From assembly GCF_020179755.1 (NCBI RefSeq), contig NZ_JAIUCY010000012.1:89177-153176 (forward strand): a stretch of DNA of 64,000 nucleotides, given 5' to 3'. Both the position numbers and the translations under genes were made by a program. How positions within the stretch are numbered: position 1 is the first letter of the stretch; each line of letters opens with the position of its first letter. The notes under the pieces were generated by a model, which did no database searches, had not been told where the DNA came from, and worked only from the letters and a program-made list of their open reading frames with translations. This document shows, in pieces, positions 8,695 to 17,683 of this stretch. Origin of the DNA: Herbaspirillum sp. alder98. GTDB taxonomy: Bacteria > Pseudomonadota > Gammaproteobacteria > Burkholderiales > Burkholderiaceae_D.

Positions 8695-10383
8695 TTAGAA
8701 CTCTTCCAGCTCCACGCCCAGCTTCTTGACTTGCGCACTGGTCGTCTTGAGACGCGCATTGGCCGGCGTGATGTCGATGGCACCGCGGCTCACGACGTTC
8801 TGGGGCTGAGGGGCCGCCAGGCGCGACGCATCCAGCTTGAACACGCTGACCACCTGCTCCAGCGTCTCGGCCTGCTGCTGCAACGCCTGCGCGGCGGCAG
8901 CGGCTTCTTCGACCAGCGCGGCATTCTGCTGGGTGCTCTGATCCATCTGCGACACCGCCAGGTTGACCTGGCTGATGCCCGAGCTCTGCTCTTCGCTGGC
9001 CGACGCGATGTCGCCCACGATCTGGGTCACGCGCTGGACGCTGTCGACGATTTCGCTCATGGTGGTGCCGGCCTGCTCGACCAGCTTGCTGCCGGTGCCG
9101 ACCTTGTCGACCGAGTCATCGATGAGCGACTTGATTTCCTTGGCGGCGGCAGCCGAACGCTGGGCCAGCGAGCGCACTTCCGAGGCCACCACGGCGAAAC
9201 CGCGGCCCTGCTCGCCGGCACGCGCCGCTTCGACGGCGGCATTCAGCGCCAGGATGTTGGTCTGGAACGCGATGCCATCGATGACCGCGATGATATCGAC
9301 GATCTTGCGCGACGAATCGTTGATCGAATTCATGGTATCGACCACCTGGCGCACCACGTCGCCGCCCTGCGAGGCGATGTTCGAGGCCGACAGCGCCAGC
9401 TTGTTGGCAGCGCGGGCGTTCTCGGTGTTCTGCTGCACCACAGATGTCAGTTGCTCCAAACTGGAGGCGCTTTCTTCCAGCGCTGCGGCCTGCTGCTCGG
9501 TGCGGGCCGACAGGTCGGCATTGCCGGCGGCGATCTGGCGTGCCGCCACGCTGACCGAATCAGTCGACACGCGGGTGGTGGCCACTACTTCGACGATACG
9601 GGCCAGCAGCTTGTTGAAGGCGGTGGCAGTGCGGCCGATTTCGTCCATGCGCTCCACCGGCACCGGACGCGACAGGTCCAGGGTCTGGCTGACGTGTTCG
9701 AAGTTTTCCTGGATCTTGCCCAGGCTGCGGCTCAGGTGGCGCAGCAACTGGATGCCCAGCAATGCGGTCACCAGCACGGCGGCCACGATCACGGCCACCA
9801 TGGCGCGGAAGGCAAAGGCATAGGCATCGTCACTCTCGGCGCGCACGGCAGCGATCAGCTTGCCGTTATAGGCGATGTGCTCATCGAATCCCTTGGCTGC
9901 GGCGCCTGCCGTGACGGCCAGCGGAGTGCCGGCTTCCAGCGTGGCGCGCACGCCATCCAGGTTGTTTTCGTAGGCCGCCGCAAAGAACGGGATCAGCGCC
10001 TTGCGATAGGCTTCCACGTTGGCCTTGTCGGCTGCGATCATGGCGCGGTCGGTGTCGTCATAGACGCGCTCTTTTTCGTAGCGGTTCAACTCGTCATCGA
10101 GGGCCTTGTTGGTGACGTCGAGGGTCTTTTGCAAGGCGCTCTTGTCGGGCAGGTTGCCGAACACGGCCAGGCGATAACCGGCCAGGCGGGTGTTGACCAG
10201 CGCGCTCTTGGCGGCATTGAGCCCCTCGATGCTGGGGATGATGCGATTCTGGATGGTATCGAGACGTTGCTGTGCGCGCTGCAACTGCAGCAGGCCGTCG
10301 CCGCCAACGAACAGCAGAGCGAGCAAGGCTGTCGCCAGGGTAATGATCAGGCGGTTGGTGATCGTCATAATGTGCGAATCCAT
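8695..10383 (-). CDS. Methyl-accepting chemotaxis protein
   Basis: 562 residues. One N-terminal membrane helix (about residues 7-30) is followed by a roughly 160-residue periplasmic helical domain of the four-helix-bundle type, a second membrane helix near residue 195, a HAMP linker, and the cytoplasmic signalling domain with the conserved hairpin ([31 protein letters not shown]). Gln/Glu-rich methylation helices flank the tip. The C terminus ([10 protein letters not shown]) has no CheR-tethering pentapeptide. Start uncertain: ATG codons at 10383 and 10368 both lack a clear ribosome site. The ligand is unknown. An 18-bp perfect palindrome lies in its leader. Confidence 0.93.
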   Translation of the reverse strand: MDSHIMTITNRLIITLATALLALLFVGGDGLLQLQRAQQRLDTIQNRIIPSIEGLNAAKSALVNTRLAGYRLAVFGNLPDKSALQKTLDVTNKALDDELNRYEKERVYDDTDRAMIAADKANVEAYRKALIPFFAAAYENNLDGVRATLEAGTPLAVTAGAAAKGFDEHIAYNGKLIAAVRAESDDAYAFAFRAMVAVIVAAVLVTALLGIQLLRHLSRSLGKIQENFEHVSQTLDLSRPVPVERMDEIGRTATAFNKLLARIVEVVATTRVSTDSVSVAARQIAAGNADLSARTEQQAAALEESASSLEQLTSVVQQNTENARAANKLALSASNIASQGGDVVRQVVDTMNSINDSSRKIVDIIAVIDGIAFQTNILALNAAVEAARAGEQGRGFAVVASEVRSLAQRSAAAAKEIKSLIDDSVDKVGTGSKLVEQAGTTMSEIVDSVQRVTQIVGDIASASEEQSSGISQVNLAVSQMDQSTQQNAALVEEAAAAAQALQQQAETLEQVVSVFKLDASRLAAPQPQNVVSRGAIDITPANARLKTTSAQVKKLGVELEEF

Positions 10384-10402
10384 GAGTGATATTGATTGAA
10401 TC

Positions 10403-10420
10403 CCGGGGGCATGCCCCCGG
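10403..10420. repeat. 18-bp perfect palindrome
   Basis: The site reads ccgggggcatgcccccgg and is its own reverse complement. It lies 20 bases before the chemotaxis gene start and about 90 bases after the patatin gene end on the same strand. It could be an operator, or as RNA a short hairpin. There is no T-run, so it is not a standard terminator. Confidence 0.6.
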
Positions 10421-10509
10421 TGCCGGATGTGTCTCGTCCTGGCATGGTGTTGCGCGGGCTTGTCGCCTCTACTCTGTGTATGTAATGGGTGGCCGGCGCC
10501 GATGTCGCC

Positions 10510-11625
10510 TCAGGCTGCCAGTGCAGCGTCGGCCGGCACGCTGCCCAGTTGCTCGCGGTGCTGCTGGCAGAACGCCAGGCCGGCGCGGTAGCCGACATCG
10601 AACAGGCGTTGCATGTTCGACGACGACCAGTCCAGCACCTCCGGCCAATGCTGCTCGGGCACGTCACGCATCAGGTCGACCTTGAGCATGCGTCGACGCT
10701 GGGCGCCGGTCACCGGGTCGGTGTTGTGTTCGAGTTCGAACAGGCGCTGCTCGGCCTTGGAAATCTTGACCAGCGGCGTGATGATGGAACGCACCCAGGC
10801 ATCGTAGAGATTACGGGGCTTGCGAATCAGGCGGTCGTCGCCCAGGATGTCGAGCACCACCAGCGTGTCGACTTCGGGATGGCGCGCGGGCTGGCCGTCG
10901 CTGCCGGCGATGAAGGGATCGAAGTTGAGCGTATCCAGGGCCGCGCCCTCGATATAGTTTTCGCCGTCGATCTCGGTGGGCGCATACAGGAACGGGAATG
11001 ACAGCGAGGCCCGCACATGCGCGGCGCCGATCTCGTGCTTGCCCCAGACCTGCATCTGGTGACGGTCGACGTTATAGGCATTGATATAGAACTCGGGCGC
11101 CATGCGCGGCACCGCGTCGAAGTCGATCGACTGTTCCAGGAAAGGCAGATGGGCGCACAAGCCCAGGCTGCCGGAATTGAGGTCGGAGGGCGACATGGCC
11201 GACATCATCAGATGCATCCAGTCATTCCACTTGGTCTGGGCGTCGGCGAACTGCTGGGTGAACATCTGCGCAAACGGGTTGCTGCTCATGGCCGGCATGC
11301 CCTGCATCTGCTGCATGAACGAATCGCGATAACTCTCGGCTTGCGAGCCCGGCTTCTTGAAGACCTTGTAGTTCACCGGAAACAGCTTGTAGATACTGTC
11401 GGCCACGCCCACTTCGGCCCAGCGCATCAGCGCCTCACGCGGAGAAACATCGCGCGGCGCAGTGTAGAGCAGCCCCATCAGCACCCCGGCGCCCGATGCC
11501 GAGATGACATCGAATTCGATGCCTTCGGCCAGAAACGCCGCCAATGCGCCCGCGATCAGTGTCGAATTGGGCGCCCCGCCGCCGATGACCAGACCGAGCT
11601 TTCCCCGCCCCTGTTGCTTGTTCAT
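10510..11625 (-). CDS. Patatin-like protein with altered catalytic dyad
   Basis: 371 residues from MNKQQGRG, where AGGGGG precedes the ATG. The fold is recognisable as patatin-like: oxyanion loop GLVIGGGAPN (residues 11-20), then FDVISASGAGVL where other patatins have D-V-I-S-G-T-S-A-G. Aligned this way the nucleophile Ser is Gly45 (A43-S44-G45-A46-G47), and the usual Asp of the D-G-A/G motif is Glu226 (NYIEGAALD). Ser44 is one position off. Known patatins are acyl hydrolases using a Ser-Asp dyad; this one may be inactive, use the shifted serine, or have a binding role. No signal peptide is seen. Its neighbours do not indicate a pathway. Confidence 0.82.
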   Translation of the reverse strand: MNKQQGRGKLGLVIGGGAPNSTLIAGALAAFLAEGIEFDVISASGAGVLMGLLYTAPRDVSPREALMRWAEVGVADSIYKLFPVNYKVFKKPGSQAESYRDSFMQQMQGMPAMSSNPFAQMFTQQFADAQTKWNDWMHLMMSAMSPSDLNSGSLGLCAHLPFLEQSIDFDAVPRMAPEFYINAYNVDRHQMQVWGKHEIGAAHVRASLSFPFLYAPTEIDGENYIEGAALDTLNFDPFIAGSDGQPARHPEVDTLVVLDILGDDRLIRKPRNLYDAWVRSIITPLVKISKAEQRLFELEHNTDPVTGAQRRRMLKVDLMRDVPEQHWPEVLDWSSSNMQRLFDVGYRAGLAFCQQHREQLGSVPADAALAA

Positions 11626-12053
11626 TTTTTCCCCCTGTGTCGACGCACACCGCAAAGTTGCTGGTGATGGCCGCCCGCGTTCCCTGTTAGTCGGCACCAT
11701 GAATGTCATGAGGTAACTATCGCGTACGTCGGGAATATAGCCTCAAAGCAATTTGACGGTGGGGTTCGGTGTGATTTTATTAGCGCATAACAGGCATTCA
11801 CGAATTTGATATGTCGCGCCGGAGTTGATGTTGCAGCGCAAAAAAGTCGAACAGCGGTCAATCTGCACGCCGTTGTAATCATGCTGTAAGGAAAGTCAGC
11901 ATTAACAGCCAAATAATTAATATAAAGACAACTCCAGGCTTGATTCCGGGATGAAACAAATGATTGGCAGGCAATGGCTTTATGTAACTCTCTGTGTCAA
12001 ACTGATTGCCGCCTCCCCAGCCAGCTCGACTACAACACTGCTCAATCTTCGCA
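11626..12053. other. Intergenic region between divergent genes, no gene seen
   Basis: 428 bases between the divergent patatin-like and receiver-like genes. It is more AT-rich than its neighbours, especially around 11900-11940 (taattaatataaag). It presumably holds the promoters of both genes, but no clear -35/-10 pair could be chosen. Short open frames here look spurious. Confidence 0.5.
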
Positions 12054-12482
12054 ATGACCCGTTCCAGCATATTGATGGTTGATCCCAGCCCAGAATCGGT
12101 GGAACTGGCGCGCTTCAGTCTTTGGCGCAGCAAGCTGGACTGCGCCTTCGGCTGGTTCGAGGACGCCGAACAAGCCGCCGAGTCGCTGTTCTCGCCGACC
12201 GCCATGACGGGCCCCGACGACACCCTTCCCTATCTACTCTTGCTTGAACCCAAATTGCCACGCATGGATGGGCTGGAGCTGTTGCGCCAGGTTCGCAGCC
12301 ACGCCCATACGCGTGACTTGCCGGTGGTGATGTTCTGCAACAGTGGCGATGCCGATGATGAAGCCGCTGCCATGGCGGCGGGCGCCAACAGCTACCTGGT
12401 CAAGCCGGTCGACGCCAAGGAATTCATGCAACTGGTCGTCGATACCGTGCTCCGGTGGCGCAATATTTCCCACGGAAAATAA
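12054..12482 (+). CDS. Receiver-domain-like protein with Glu at the phospho-acceptor position
   Basis: 142 residues, a single CheY-like receiver domain with no output domain. Strand 1 ends MVD10 with only one acidic residue where receivers carry two. The phospho-acceptor Asp is replaced by Glu65 (LLLLE65PKLPRMDG), the Thr/Ser position lies in FCNSGD, and Lys117 is kept (YLVK117PV). Glu at the acceptor can mimic the phosphorylated state, so the protein may be constitutively 'on' or phosphorylation-independent. It is a paralogue of the protein at 47545-47970, which keeps D65. The gene lies just upstream of a chemotaxis receptor gene. No good ribosome site precedes the ATG, so the start is moderately certain. 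Confidence 0.85.
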   Translation: MTRSSILMVDPSPESVELARFSLWRSKLDCAFGWFEDAEQAAESLFSPTAMTGPDDTLPYLLLLEPKLPRMDGLELLRQVRSHAHTRDLPVVMFCNSGDADDEAAAMAAGANSYLVKPVDAKEFMQLVVDTVLRWRNISHGK

Positions 12483-12694
12483 ACCCGCCCTTATTTTTTT
12501 GCTACCCCCGGGAAAATCCCGATTACCCCCGCCCCCGTAAGAAATTAAGATTTCAACAACGCTCGACGCTGCAGCAATGTCATTGCACGCGGCCAGGCAC
12601 TAAGTTGTCTTTCTTGATTTTTGTTATTCTTTTTACAATAATCAACAACAGCAGTCCGGTCATCCAACACGATGTCCATCACGGGGAGAAGCAC

Positions 12695-14443
12695 ATGAAA
12701 TGGTTTTATGATCTCAAGATTTCCAGGAAATTGATCACCGCATTCCTGGTCGTCGTCATGATGGTCGCGGCGCTGGGGGCGTTCGCGGTACGTCAGCTGG
12801 ACAAGGTCAATTCGGCCTCGACCGAAATCGCCACCAACTGGTTGCCCAGCATTCGCACGCTGTCGGTCATCCAGTTGACGCTGTCGCGCGTGCGCAGTTT
12901 CGAAATGCAGCACATCCTGGCCAGCGATCCCAAGGAATTCGCCGAGATCGAGCAAAGCAGCCAGAAGCAGATCGACCTGCTCAAGAAACAATTGGCGCTG
13001 TATGACGGCCAGATCTCCGAACCCGAGGAAAAAGCGCTCTATCCGGAAGTACAGAAGCTGATCGCCAGCTTTCTGGCCGAACATGAAAAGATCATCGCGC
13101 TGTCCAAACAGGACAAGAACGATGAAGCGCGCACCCTGCAACGCGGTGAAGCCACGCGCGCCTATCGGGCCCTGCTGCAGAACCTCGAAAAGCTGATCAA
13201 CGTCAACGACACCGGCGCCGATGGCTCCAATGCGTTGGCCGATGCGATCTATGCGCAGTCGCGGTTGTGGATCATCGTCCTGGTATTGAGCTGTGTCGCC
13301 CTGTCGATGTTGCTGGCCATGTGGGTGTCGCGCCTGATTGCCCGCCCCATCGAAGAAGCGGTGGCGGTCGCCCAGCGCGTCGCCGGTGGCGACCTGACCG
13401 CCAACATCCAGTCGACCAGCAAGGATGAGGCTGGCCAGTTGCTGGACGCGCTCAAGACCATGAACGGCAGCCTGCTGACCATCGTCGCCGAAGTGCGCCA
13501 GGGCACCAGCACCATCACCACGGCATCGACCGAGATCGCCGCCGGCAACCTCGACCTGTCGTCGCGTACCGAACAACAGGCCAGCTCGCTGGAAGAAACC
13601 GCCTCGGCCATGGAAGAGTTGACCTCGACCGTGAAGCAGAACGCCGACAACGCCAAGCAGGCCAACCAGCTCGCCGTGTCGGCCTCGGAAGTGGCATCGG
13701 CCGGTGGCGACGTGGTCGGCAAGGTGGTCGATACCATGGGCTCGATCAACGAATCGTCGCGCAAGATCGCCGACATCATCAGCGTCATCGATGGCATCGC
13801 GTTCCAGACCAATATCCTGGCGCTGAATGCTGCCGTTGAGGCCGCACGGGCCGGTGAACAGGGCCGTGGCTTTGCGGTGGTGGCATCCGAAGTGCGTTCG
13901 CTGGCGCAGCGCTCGGCGGCCGCCGCCAAGGAAATCAAGGGACTCATCGAGGGTTCGGTGGCGCAGGTCGACCTGGGCAGCAAGCTGGTCGAAGAAGCCG
14001 GCTCCACCATGACCGAAGTGGTCAACAGCGTGCGCCGCGTGACCGATATCGTGGCCGAGATCACCTCGGCCAGCCAGGAGCAGAGCGAAGGCATCGAGCA
14101 GATCAACCTGGCCATCACGCAGATGGATGAAGTCACGCAGCAAAATGCCGCGCTGGTGGAGCAAGCTGCCGCTGCCGCACAATCGCTGCAAGAGCAGGCC
14201 GAGAAACTGACCGATACCGTCAGCGTCTTCAAGCTCGACAGCAATGCCGTGGCCACGCCGCCCAAGTCCACTTTCTCGGCCGCCGCCGCGCCCAAGGGCA
14301 ACACCTTTGCGCCGCGCAATACGCCGCCACGCAAGCGCACGCAAGATGTGACGCCGCCCAAGCCGGCACTGAAGGCGTCCGCCCCCGCAGCCAGCAAACT
14401 GGCGCCGGCCAGCGATGACAGCGGATCGTGGGAAACCTTCTGA
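12695..14443 (+). CDS. Methyl-accepting chemotaxis protein with CheR-tether C terminus
   Basis: 582 residues starting at [13 protein letters not shown] after a GGGGAGA ribosome site. Membrane helix 1 (about 13-33) is followed by a four-helix-bundle periplasmic domain, membrane helix 2 near residue 195, a HAMP domain ([23 protein letters not shown]) and the conserved signalling hairpin ([31 protein letters not shown]). The protein ends with GSWETF, matching the xWxxF pentapeptide (NWETF in E. coli Tar) that tethers the methyltransferase CheR and methylesterase CheB. A Pro/Lys-rich flexible stretch precedes the tail. The other receptor in this window lacks such a tail. The ligand cannot be read from sequence. 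Confidence 0.94.
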   Translation: MKWFYDLKISRKLITAFLVVVMMVAALGAFAVRQLDKVNSASTEIATNWLPSIRTLSVIQLTLSRVRSFEMQHILASDPKEFAEIEQSSQKQIDLLKKQLALYDGQISEPEEKALYPEVQKLIASFLAEHEKIIALSKQDKNDEARTLQRGEATRAYRALLQNLEKLINVNDTGADGSNALADAIYAQSRLWIIVLVLSCVALSMLLAMWVSRLIARPIEEAVAVAQRVAGGDLTANIQSTSKDEAGQLLDALKTMNGSLLTIVAEVRQGTSTITTASTEIAAGNLDLSSRTEQQASSLEETASAMEELTSTVKQNADNAKQANQLAVSASEVASAGGDVVGKVVDTMGSINESSRKIADIISVIDGIAFQTNILALNAAVEAARAGEQGRGFAVVASEVRSLAQRSAAAAKEIKGLIEGSVAQVDLGSKLVEEAGSTMTEVVNSVRRVTDIVAEITSASQEQSEGIEQINLAITQMDEVTQQNAALVEQAAAAAQSLQEQAEKLTDTVSVFKLDSNAVATPPKSTFSAAAAPKGNTFAPRNTPPRKRTQDVTPPKPALKASAPAASKLAPASDDSGSWETF

Positions 14444-14492
14444 GGCCAGTCATTGCCCGGGTGACCTGACCCGGGGTGTGATCAGGACCATG

Positions 14493-14532
14493 AAAAACAC
14501 CAGCTTGCCCAACGGCGCGCTGGTGTTTTTTT
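14493..14532 (+). terminator. Terminator after the chemotaxis receptor
   Basis: Stem aaaaacaccagc / gctggtgttttt with a 14-base loop, ending in a T-run. It lies about 50 bases after the stop codon. Confidence 0.85.
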
Positions 14533-14620
14533 ATGGATATCAATATGCGAAATCATTCGTTCAGCCAGCGCAGGCACGACGGTTAGAGTGGTTTTTCCCT
14601 CCACGACTCGTCTGCCTACC

Positions 14621-15910
14621 ATGTCGCAAGCTCCGCAATGGAAATTCGAAACGATCTCGGTCCACGCCGGCTACTCTCCCGATCCCACCACCCGGGCGGT
14701 GGCGGTGCCGATCTATCAAACGGTGGCGTTTGCGTTTGACGACACCCAGCACGGCGCCGACCTGTTCGACCTGAAGGTGCAGGGCAATATCTACTCGCGC
14801 ATCATGAACCCCACCCAGGACGTGCTGGAGCAGCGGGTGGCGGCGCTCGAAGGCGGTATTGCTGCGTTGGCGGTGGCCTCAGGCCAGGCCGCCGTCACCT
14901 ATGCGATCCAGACCATTGCCGAAGCCGGCGACAACATCGTGTCGGCCTCGACCCTGTATGGCGGCACCTACAACCTGTTTGCCCACACGCTGCCGCAATT
15001 CGGCATCGAGACCCGCTTCGCCGATCCGCGCGACCCGGCCTCCTTTGCCCCGCATATCGACGCCCGCACCAAGGCCATCTTCATCGAATCGATCGGTAAT
15101 CCGCTGGGCAACATCACCGACATCGCCGCCATTGCCGATATCGCCCATCAGCACGGCGTGCCACTGATCGTCGACAACACGGTGGCCACGCCCTACCTGC
15201 TGCGCCCGATCGAGCATGGCGCCGACATCGTGGTGCATTCGCTCACCAAATACCTGGGTGGCCATGGCACCAGCCTGGGCGGCGCGATCGTCGATTCCGG
15301 CAAGTTTCCGTGGGCGCGCCACAAAGAGCGATTCAAGCGCCTCAACGAACCTGACGTCAGCTATCACGGCGTGGTCTATACCGAAGCGCTCGGTGACGCC
15401 GCCTATATCGGCCGCGCACGGGTGGTGCCGTTGCGCAATACCGGCGCTGCACTGTCGCCGTTCAACAGTTTCCTGATCCTGCAAGGCATCGAGACCCTGG
15501 CGCTGCGACTGGACCGGATCACCGCCAACGCACTGGCCGTGGCCAGGTACCTCAAGCAACATGCCAAGGTGAACTGGGTCAACTACGCCGGGCTGGAAGA
15601 CCACCCCGATCACGCGCTGGCCAAGAAGTACCTGCAAGGAAAGTCGTCGGGCGTGCTGACCTTTGGCGTGCAGGGCGGGCTGGCCGGCGGCGCCAGGTTC
15701 CAGGATGCATTGCAGCTGTTCACGCGGCTAGTCAATATCGGCGACGCCAAATCGCTGGCGACCCATCCGGCGTCGACCACGCATCGCCAACTGTCGCCGG
15801 CCGAGTTGATCAAGGCCGGCGTGACCGAAGACACGGTGCGACTGTCGATCGGCATCGAACACATCGATGACCTGATCGCCGACCTGGAGCAGGCGCTGGC
15901 CGCAATTTGA
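14621..15910 (+). CDS. metY: O-acetylhomoserine sulfhydrylase / aminocarboxypropyltransferase
   Basis: 429 residues from [12 protein letters not shown] Cys/Met-metabolism PLP enzyme that makes homocysteine from O-acetylhomoserine and sulfide in the cytosol. The family opening ([43 protein letters not shown]), the PLP-binding segment with Lys in [16 protein letters not shown], and the C-terminal [12 protein letters not shown] are all typical of MetY. Length fits the family. No good ribosome site is visible before this ATG; a GTG 33 bases upstream in frame is the alternative. It is monocistronic, closed by a terminator before tRNA-Arg. Confidence 0.93.
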   Translation: MSQAPQWKFETISVHAGYSPDPTTRAVAVPIYQTVAFAFDDTQHGADLFDLKVQGNIYSRIMNPTQDVLEQRVAALEGGIAALAVASGQAAVTYAIQTIAEAGDNIVSASTLYGGTYNLFAHTLPQFGIETRFADPRDPASFAPHIDARTKAIFIESIGNPLGNITDIAAIADIAHQHGVPLIVDNTVATPYLLRPIEHGADIVVHSLTKYLGGHGTSLGGAIVDSGKFPWARHKERFKRLNEPDVSYHGVVYTEALGDAAYIGRARVVPLRNTGAALSPFNSFLILQGIETLALRLDRITANALAVARYLKQHAKVNWVNYAGLEDHPDHALAKKYLQGKSSGVLTFGVQGGLAGGARFQDALQLFTRLVNIGDAKSLATHPASTTHRQLSPAELIKAGVTEDTVRLSIGIEHIDDLIADLEQALAAI

Positions 15911-15938
15911 AGAAAGTGTGAGGGGAGCAGAAAAGAAA

Positions 15939-15966
15939 AAAGGGTCCATCTTGCGATGGACCCTTT
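15939..15966. terminator. Bidirectional terminator between metY and tRNA-Arg
   Basis: Stem aaagggtccatc / gatggacccttt with a 4-base loop. A-rich on the left and T-rich on the right, it can stop both metY (plus strand) and tRNA-Arg (minus strand) transcripts. Confidence 0.85.
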
Positions 15967-15971
15967 ATATC

Positions 15972-16048
15972 TGGTGCGGCTGGCAGGAATCGAACCCACG
16001 ACCCCTTGGTTCGTAGCCAAGTACTCTATCCAGCTGAGCTACAGCCGC
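15972..16048 (-). tRNA. tRNA-Arg (anticodon ACG)
   Basis: 77 bases including an encoded CCA end. On the minus strand the acceptor arms GCGGCTG and CAGCCGC pair. The anticodon arm reads CTTGG-CTACGAA-CCAAG with anticodon ACG (read as ICG), and the T-loop is GTTCGATTC. The D-arm (GCTCAGCTGGATAGAGC type) is normal. Confidence 0.96.
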
Positions 16049-16058
16049 GAAAGAAAAG

Positions 16059-16064
16059 ATTATA
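16059..16064 (-). promoter_or_regulatory. -10 box of the tRNA-Arg promoter
   Basis: A perfect TATAAT on the minus strand ends 10 bases before the mature tRNA 5' end. The -35 region (near ttccac, 17 bases further up) is a poor match. Confidence 0.6.
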
Positions 16065-16134
16065 ACCGCGTTTTTTGCATTGTGGAAGCCCCTTTTTCAC
16101 TCTCGGGATGACCTTATTGGCCCGGACGGCTATC

Positions 16135-16800
16135 ATGGCCACCATGCAAGCCCACTTCCCTGCCACCTCCATCGATCCCCGCCTCCAGGAAGAACGCATC
16201 CGCGACCAGGAGCGCAGCCGCATCGCGCGCGACCTGCACGATGAACTGGGGGCGCACCTGACCGGCATCGGCATGGCACTTGGCCAGTTGCGCGAACAGA
16301 TCAACGATCACCCGGCCGCAGAACAGGCCGACTACGCCCAGACCCTGTTGCACCGGGCCAATGACGCCTTGCACGCCGTCATTGATGGGTTGCGCCCGCC
16401 CATCGTCGAATTCGGCCTGGCCGATACGCTGCAATGGGCCGCGCGCGAGTTCACCCGGCACAGCGGCATACCCTGCAGCGTGCAAGCACCGGCCGAGCTG
16501 GACGGTCTTGACGAGTCTGCGGTGCTGATGGTGCTGCGCATCGTGCGCGAGGCCTTGTCCAACGTGAGCCGCCATGCCCAGGCGCGCCAGGTTTCCCTCA
16601 GCGCGCGGCGCGATGGCAAGGGAATCCACCTGCAGATTGCCGATGACGGGCGCGGCTTCGATGGCACCCATCCGCCCCGCCTGGGCCACGGCCTGGGCAA
16701 CATGCGCCACCGGGCGCAAGCGCTGGGCGGCGGCTTGCAAATCTTCAGCACACCGGGCCAGGGAACGGTGGTCGTGCTCACGCTGCCTGTTGCTGGCTGA
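16135..16800 (+). CDS. Soluble sensor histidine kinase, HisKA_3 type, without sensor domain
   Basis: 221 residues. A short coiled-coil start leads into the dimerisation/phospho-acceptor motif SRIARDLH35DELGAHL, then an HATPase domain with the N box (IVREALSNVSRHA), the G1 box (DDGRGFDG) and the G2 box (GHGLGNMRHRAQALGG). This is the NarX/DegS/UhpB kinase class. There is no membrane helix and no PAS or GAF input domain, so any signal must come through protein contact or an unseen partner. The start is uncertain: ATG codons at 16075, 16108, 16135 and 16144 are in frame, and 16135 has the best upstream GGACGG. Its likely partner is the NarL-type regulator 53 bases downstream. Confidence 0.88.
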   Translation: MATMQAHFPATSIDPRLQEERIRDQERSRIARDLHDELGAHLTGIGMALGQLREQINDHPAAEQADYAQTLLHRANDALHAVIDGLRPPIVEFGLADTLQWAAREFTRHSGIPCSVQAPAELDGLDESAVLMVLRIVREALSNVSRHAQARQVSLSARRDGKGIHLQIADDGRGFDGTHPPRLGHGLGNMRHRAQALGGGLQIFSTPGQGTVVVLTLPVAG

Positions 16801-16853
16801 GCGAACACTATAAAATACGGGCTCACCGACTCGAGGGTCTGCGCCCTGCCCCC

Positions 16854-17507
16854 ATGAGCAAGAAAGCCACTGCCACCATCAAGGTCCTGATTGCCGACGA
16901 CCACGCCATCGTGCGCGAGGGTCTGCGCCAGATCTGCGCCGGCTCCAAGGACATCGCAGTGACCGGCAACGCCGCCAACGGATCGGAGGCGATCAAGCTG
17001 GCCCGCGAAGGCGACGGCGACGTGATGCTGCTCGACATCGTGCTGCCGGACCGCAGCGGCATCGAGATCCTCAAACAGATCCGCAAGGAGCACCCGCAAC
17101 TGCCGGTGCTGATCCTGTCGATCCATCGCGAAGACCAATACGCTATTCGCGCCCTCAAGGCGGGCGCTGCCGGCTTCCTGAACAAGCAGGTGGCACCGGC
17201 CGAGCTGCTGGCGGCGATCCGGCAGGCGGCCAGCGGGCGCAAGTACATCAGCCCGTCACTGGCCCAGGAGCTGGCCAACCAGATCGGCTTCGACCACGAC
17301 ACGCCGCTGCACGAGACGCTGTCCGATCGCGAATACCAGACCATGGTGATGATCGCCTCGGGCAAGACCGTCAGCGACATCGCCGCCGAGCTGTCGCTCT
17401 CGGTCAAGACCATCAGCATGTACCGCTCGCGAGTATTGGTGAAGATGAAGATGCGGCATAACGCCGAGCTGACGCATTACGCCCTGAAAAACAAACTGGT
17501 GGAATAA
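16854..17507 (+). CDS. NarL/LuxR-family response regulator
   Basis: 217 residues: an intact receiver domain (acidic pair D15-D16, phospho-acceptor D61 in MLLD61IVLPDRSG, S89, K111), a linker, and a C-terminal LuxR-type helix-turn-helix (LSDREYQTMVMIASGKTVSDIAAELSLSVKTISMYRSRVLVKMKMRHNAELTHYA). It should bind DNA once phosphorylated by the HisKA_3 kinase encoded just upstream; the pairing is inferred from adjacency. It resembles UvrY/GacA-like regulators, but no target or small RNA gene is visible nearby. Confidence 0.92.
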   Translation: MSKKATATIKVLIADDHAIVREGLRQICAGSKDIAVTGNAANGSEAIKLAREGDGDVMLLDIVLPDRSGIEILKQIRKEHPQLPVLILSIHREDQYAIRALKAGAAGFLNKQVAPAELLAAIRQAASGRKYISPSLAQELANQIGFDHDTPLHETLSDREYQTMVMIASGKTVSDIAAELSLSVKTISMYRSRVLVKMKMRHNAELTHYALKNKLVE

Positions 17508-17683
17508 AAGCCACACTTGGGACGCACATGCGAGCAGCAACCTCAAGTCGTGGTAAAAAGCGCCCCGGCCAAAATGGCTTGTCGGTAAAATGAAGCGTCA
17601 TTTTTGGAGCGCCCGACGCCCGAATCGATGCCGTCTCCGGGGGAGGTGCGGCCTGGCACGAAACCAACAAGATCATCAGCCGC

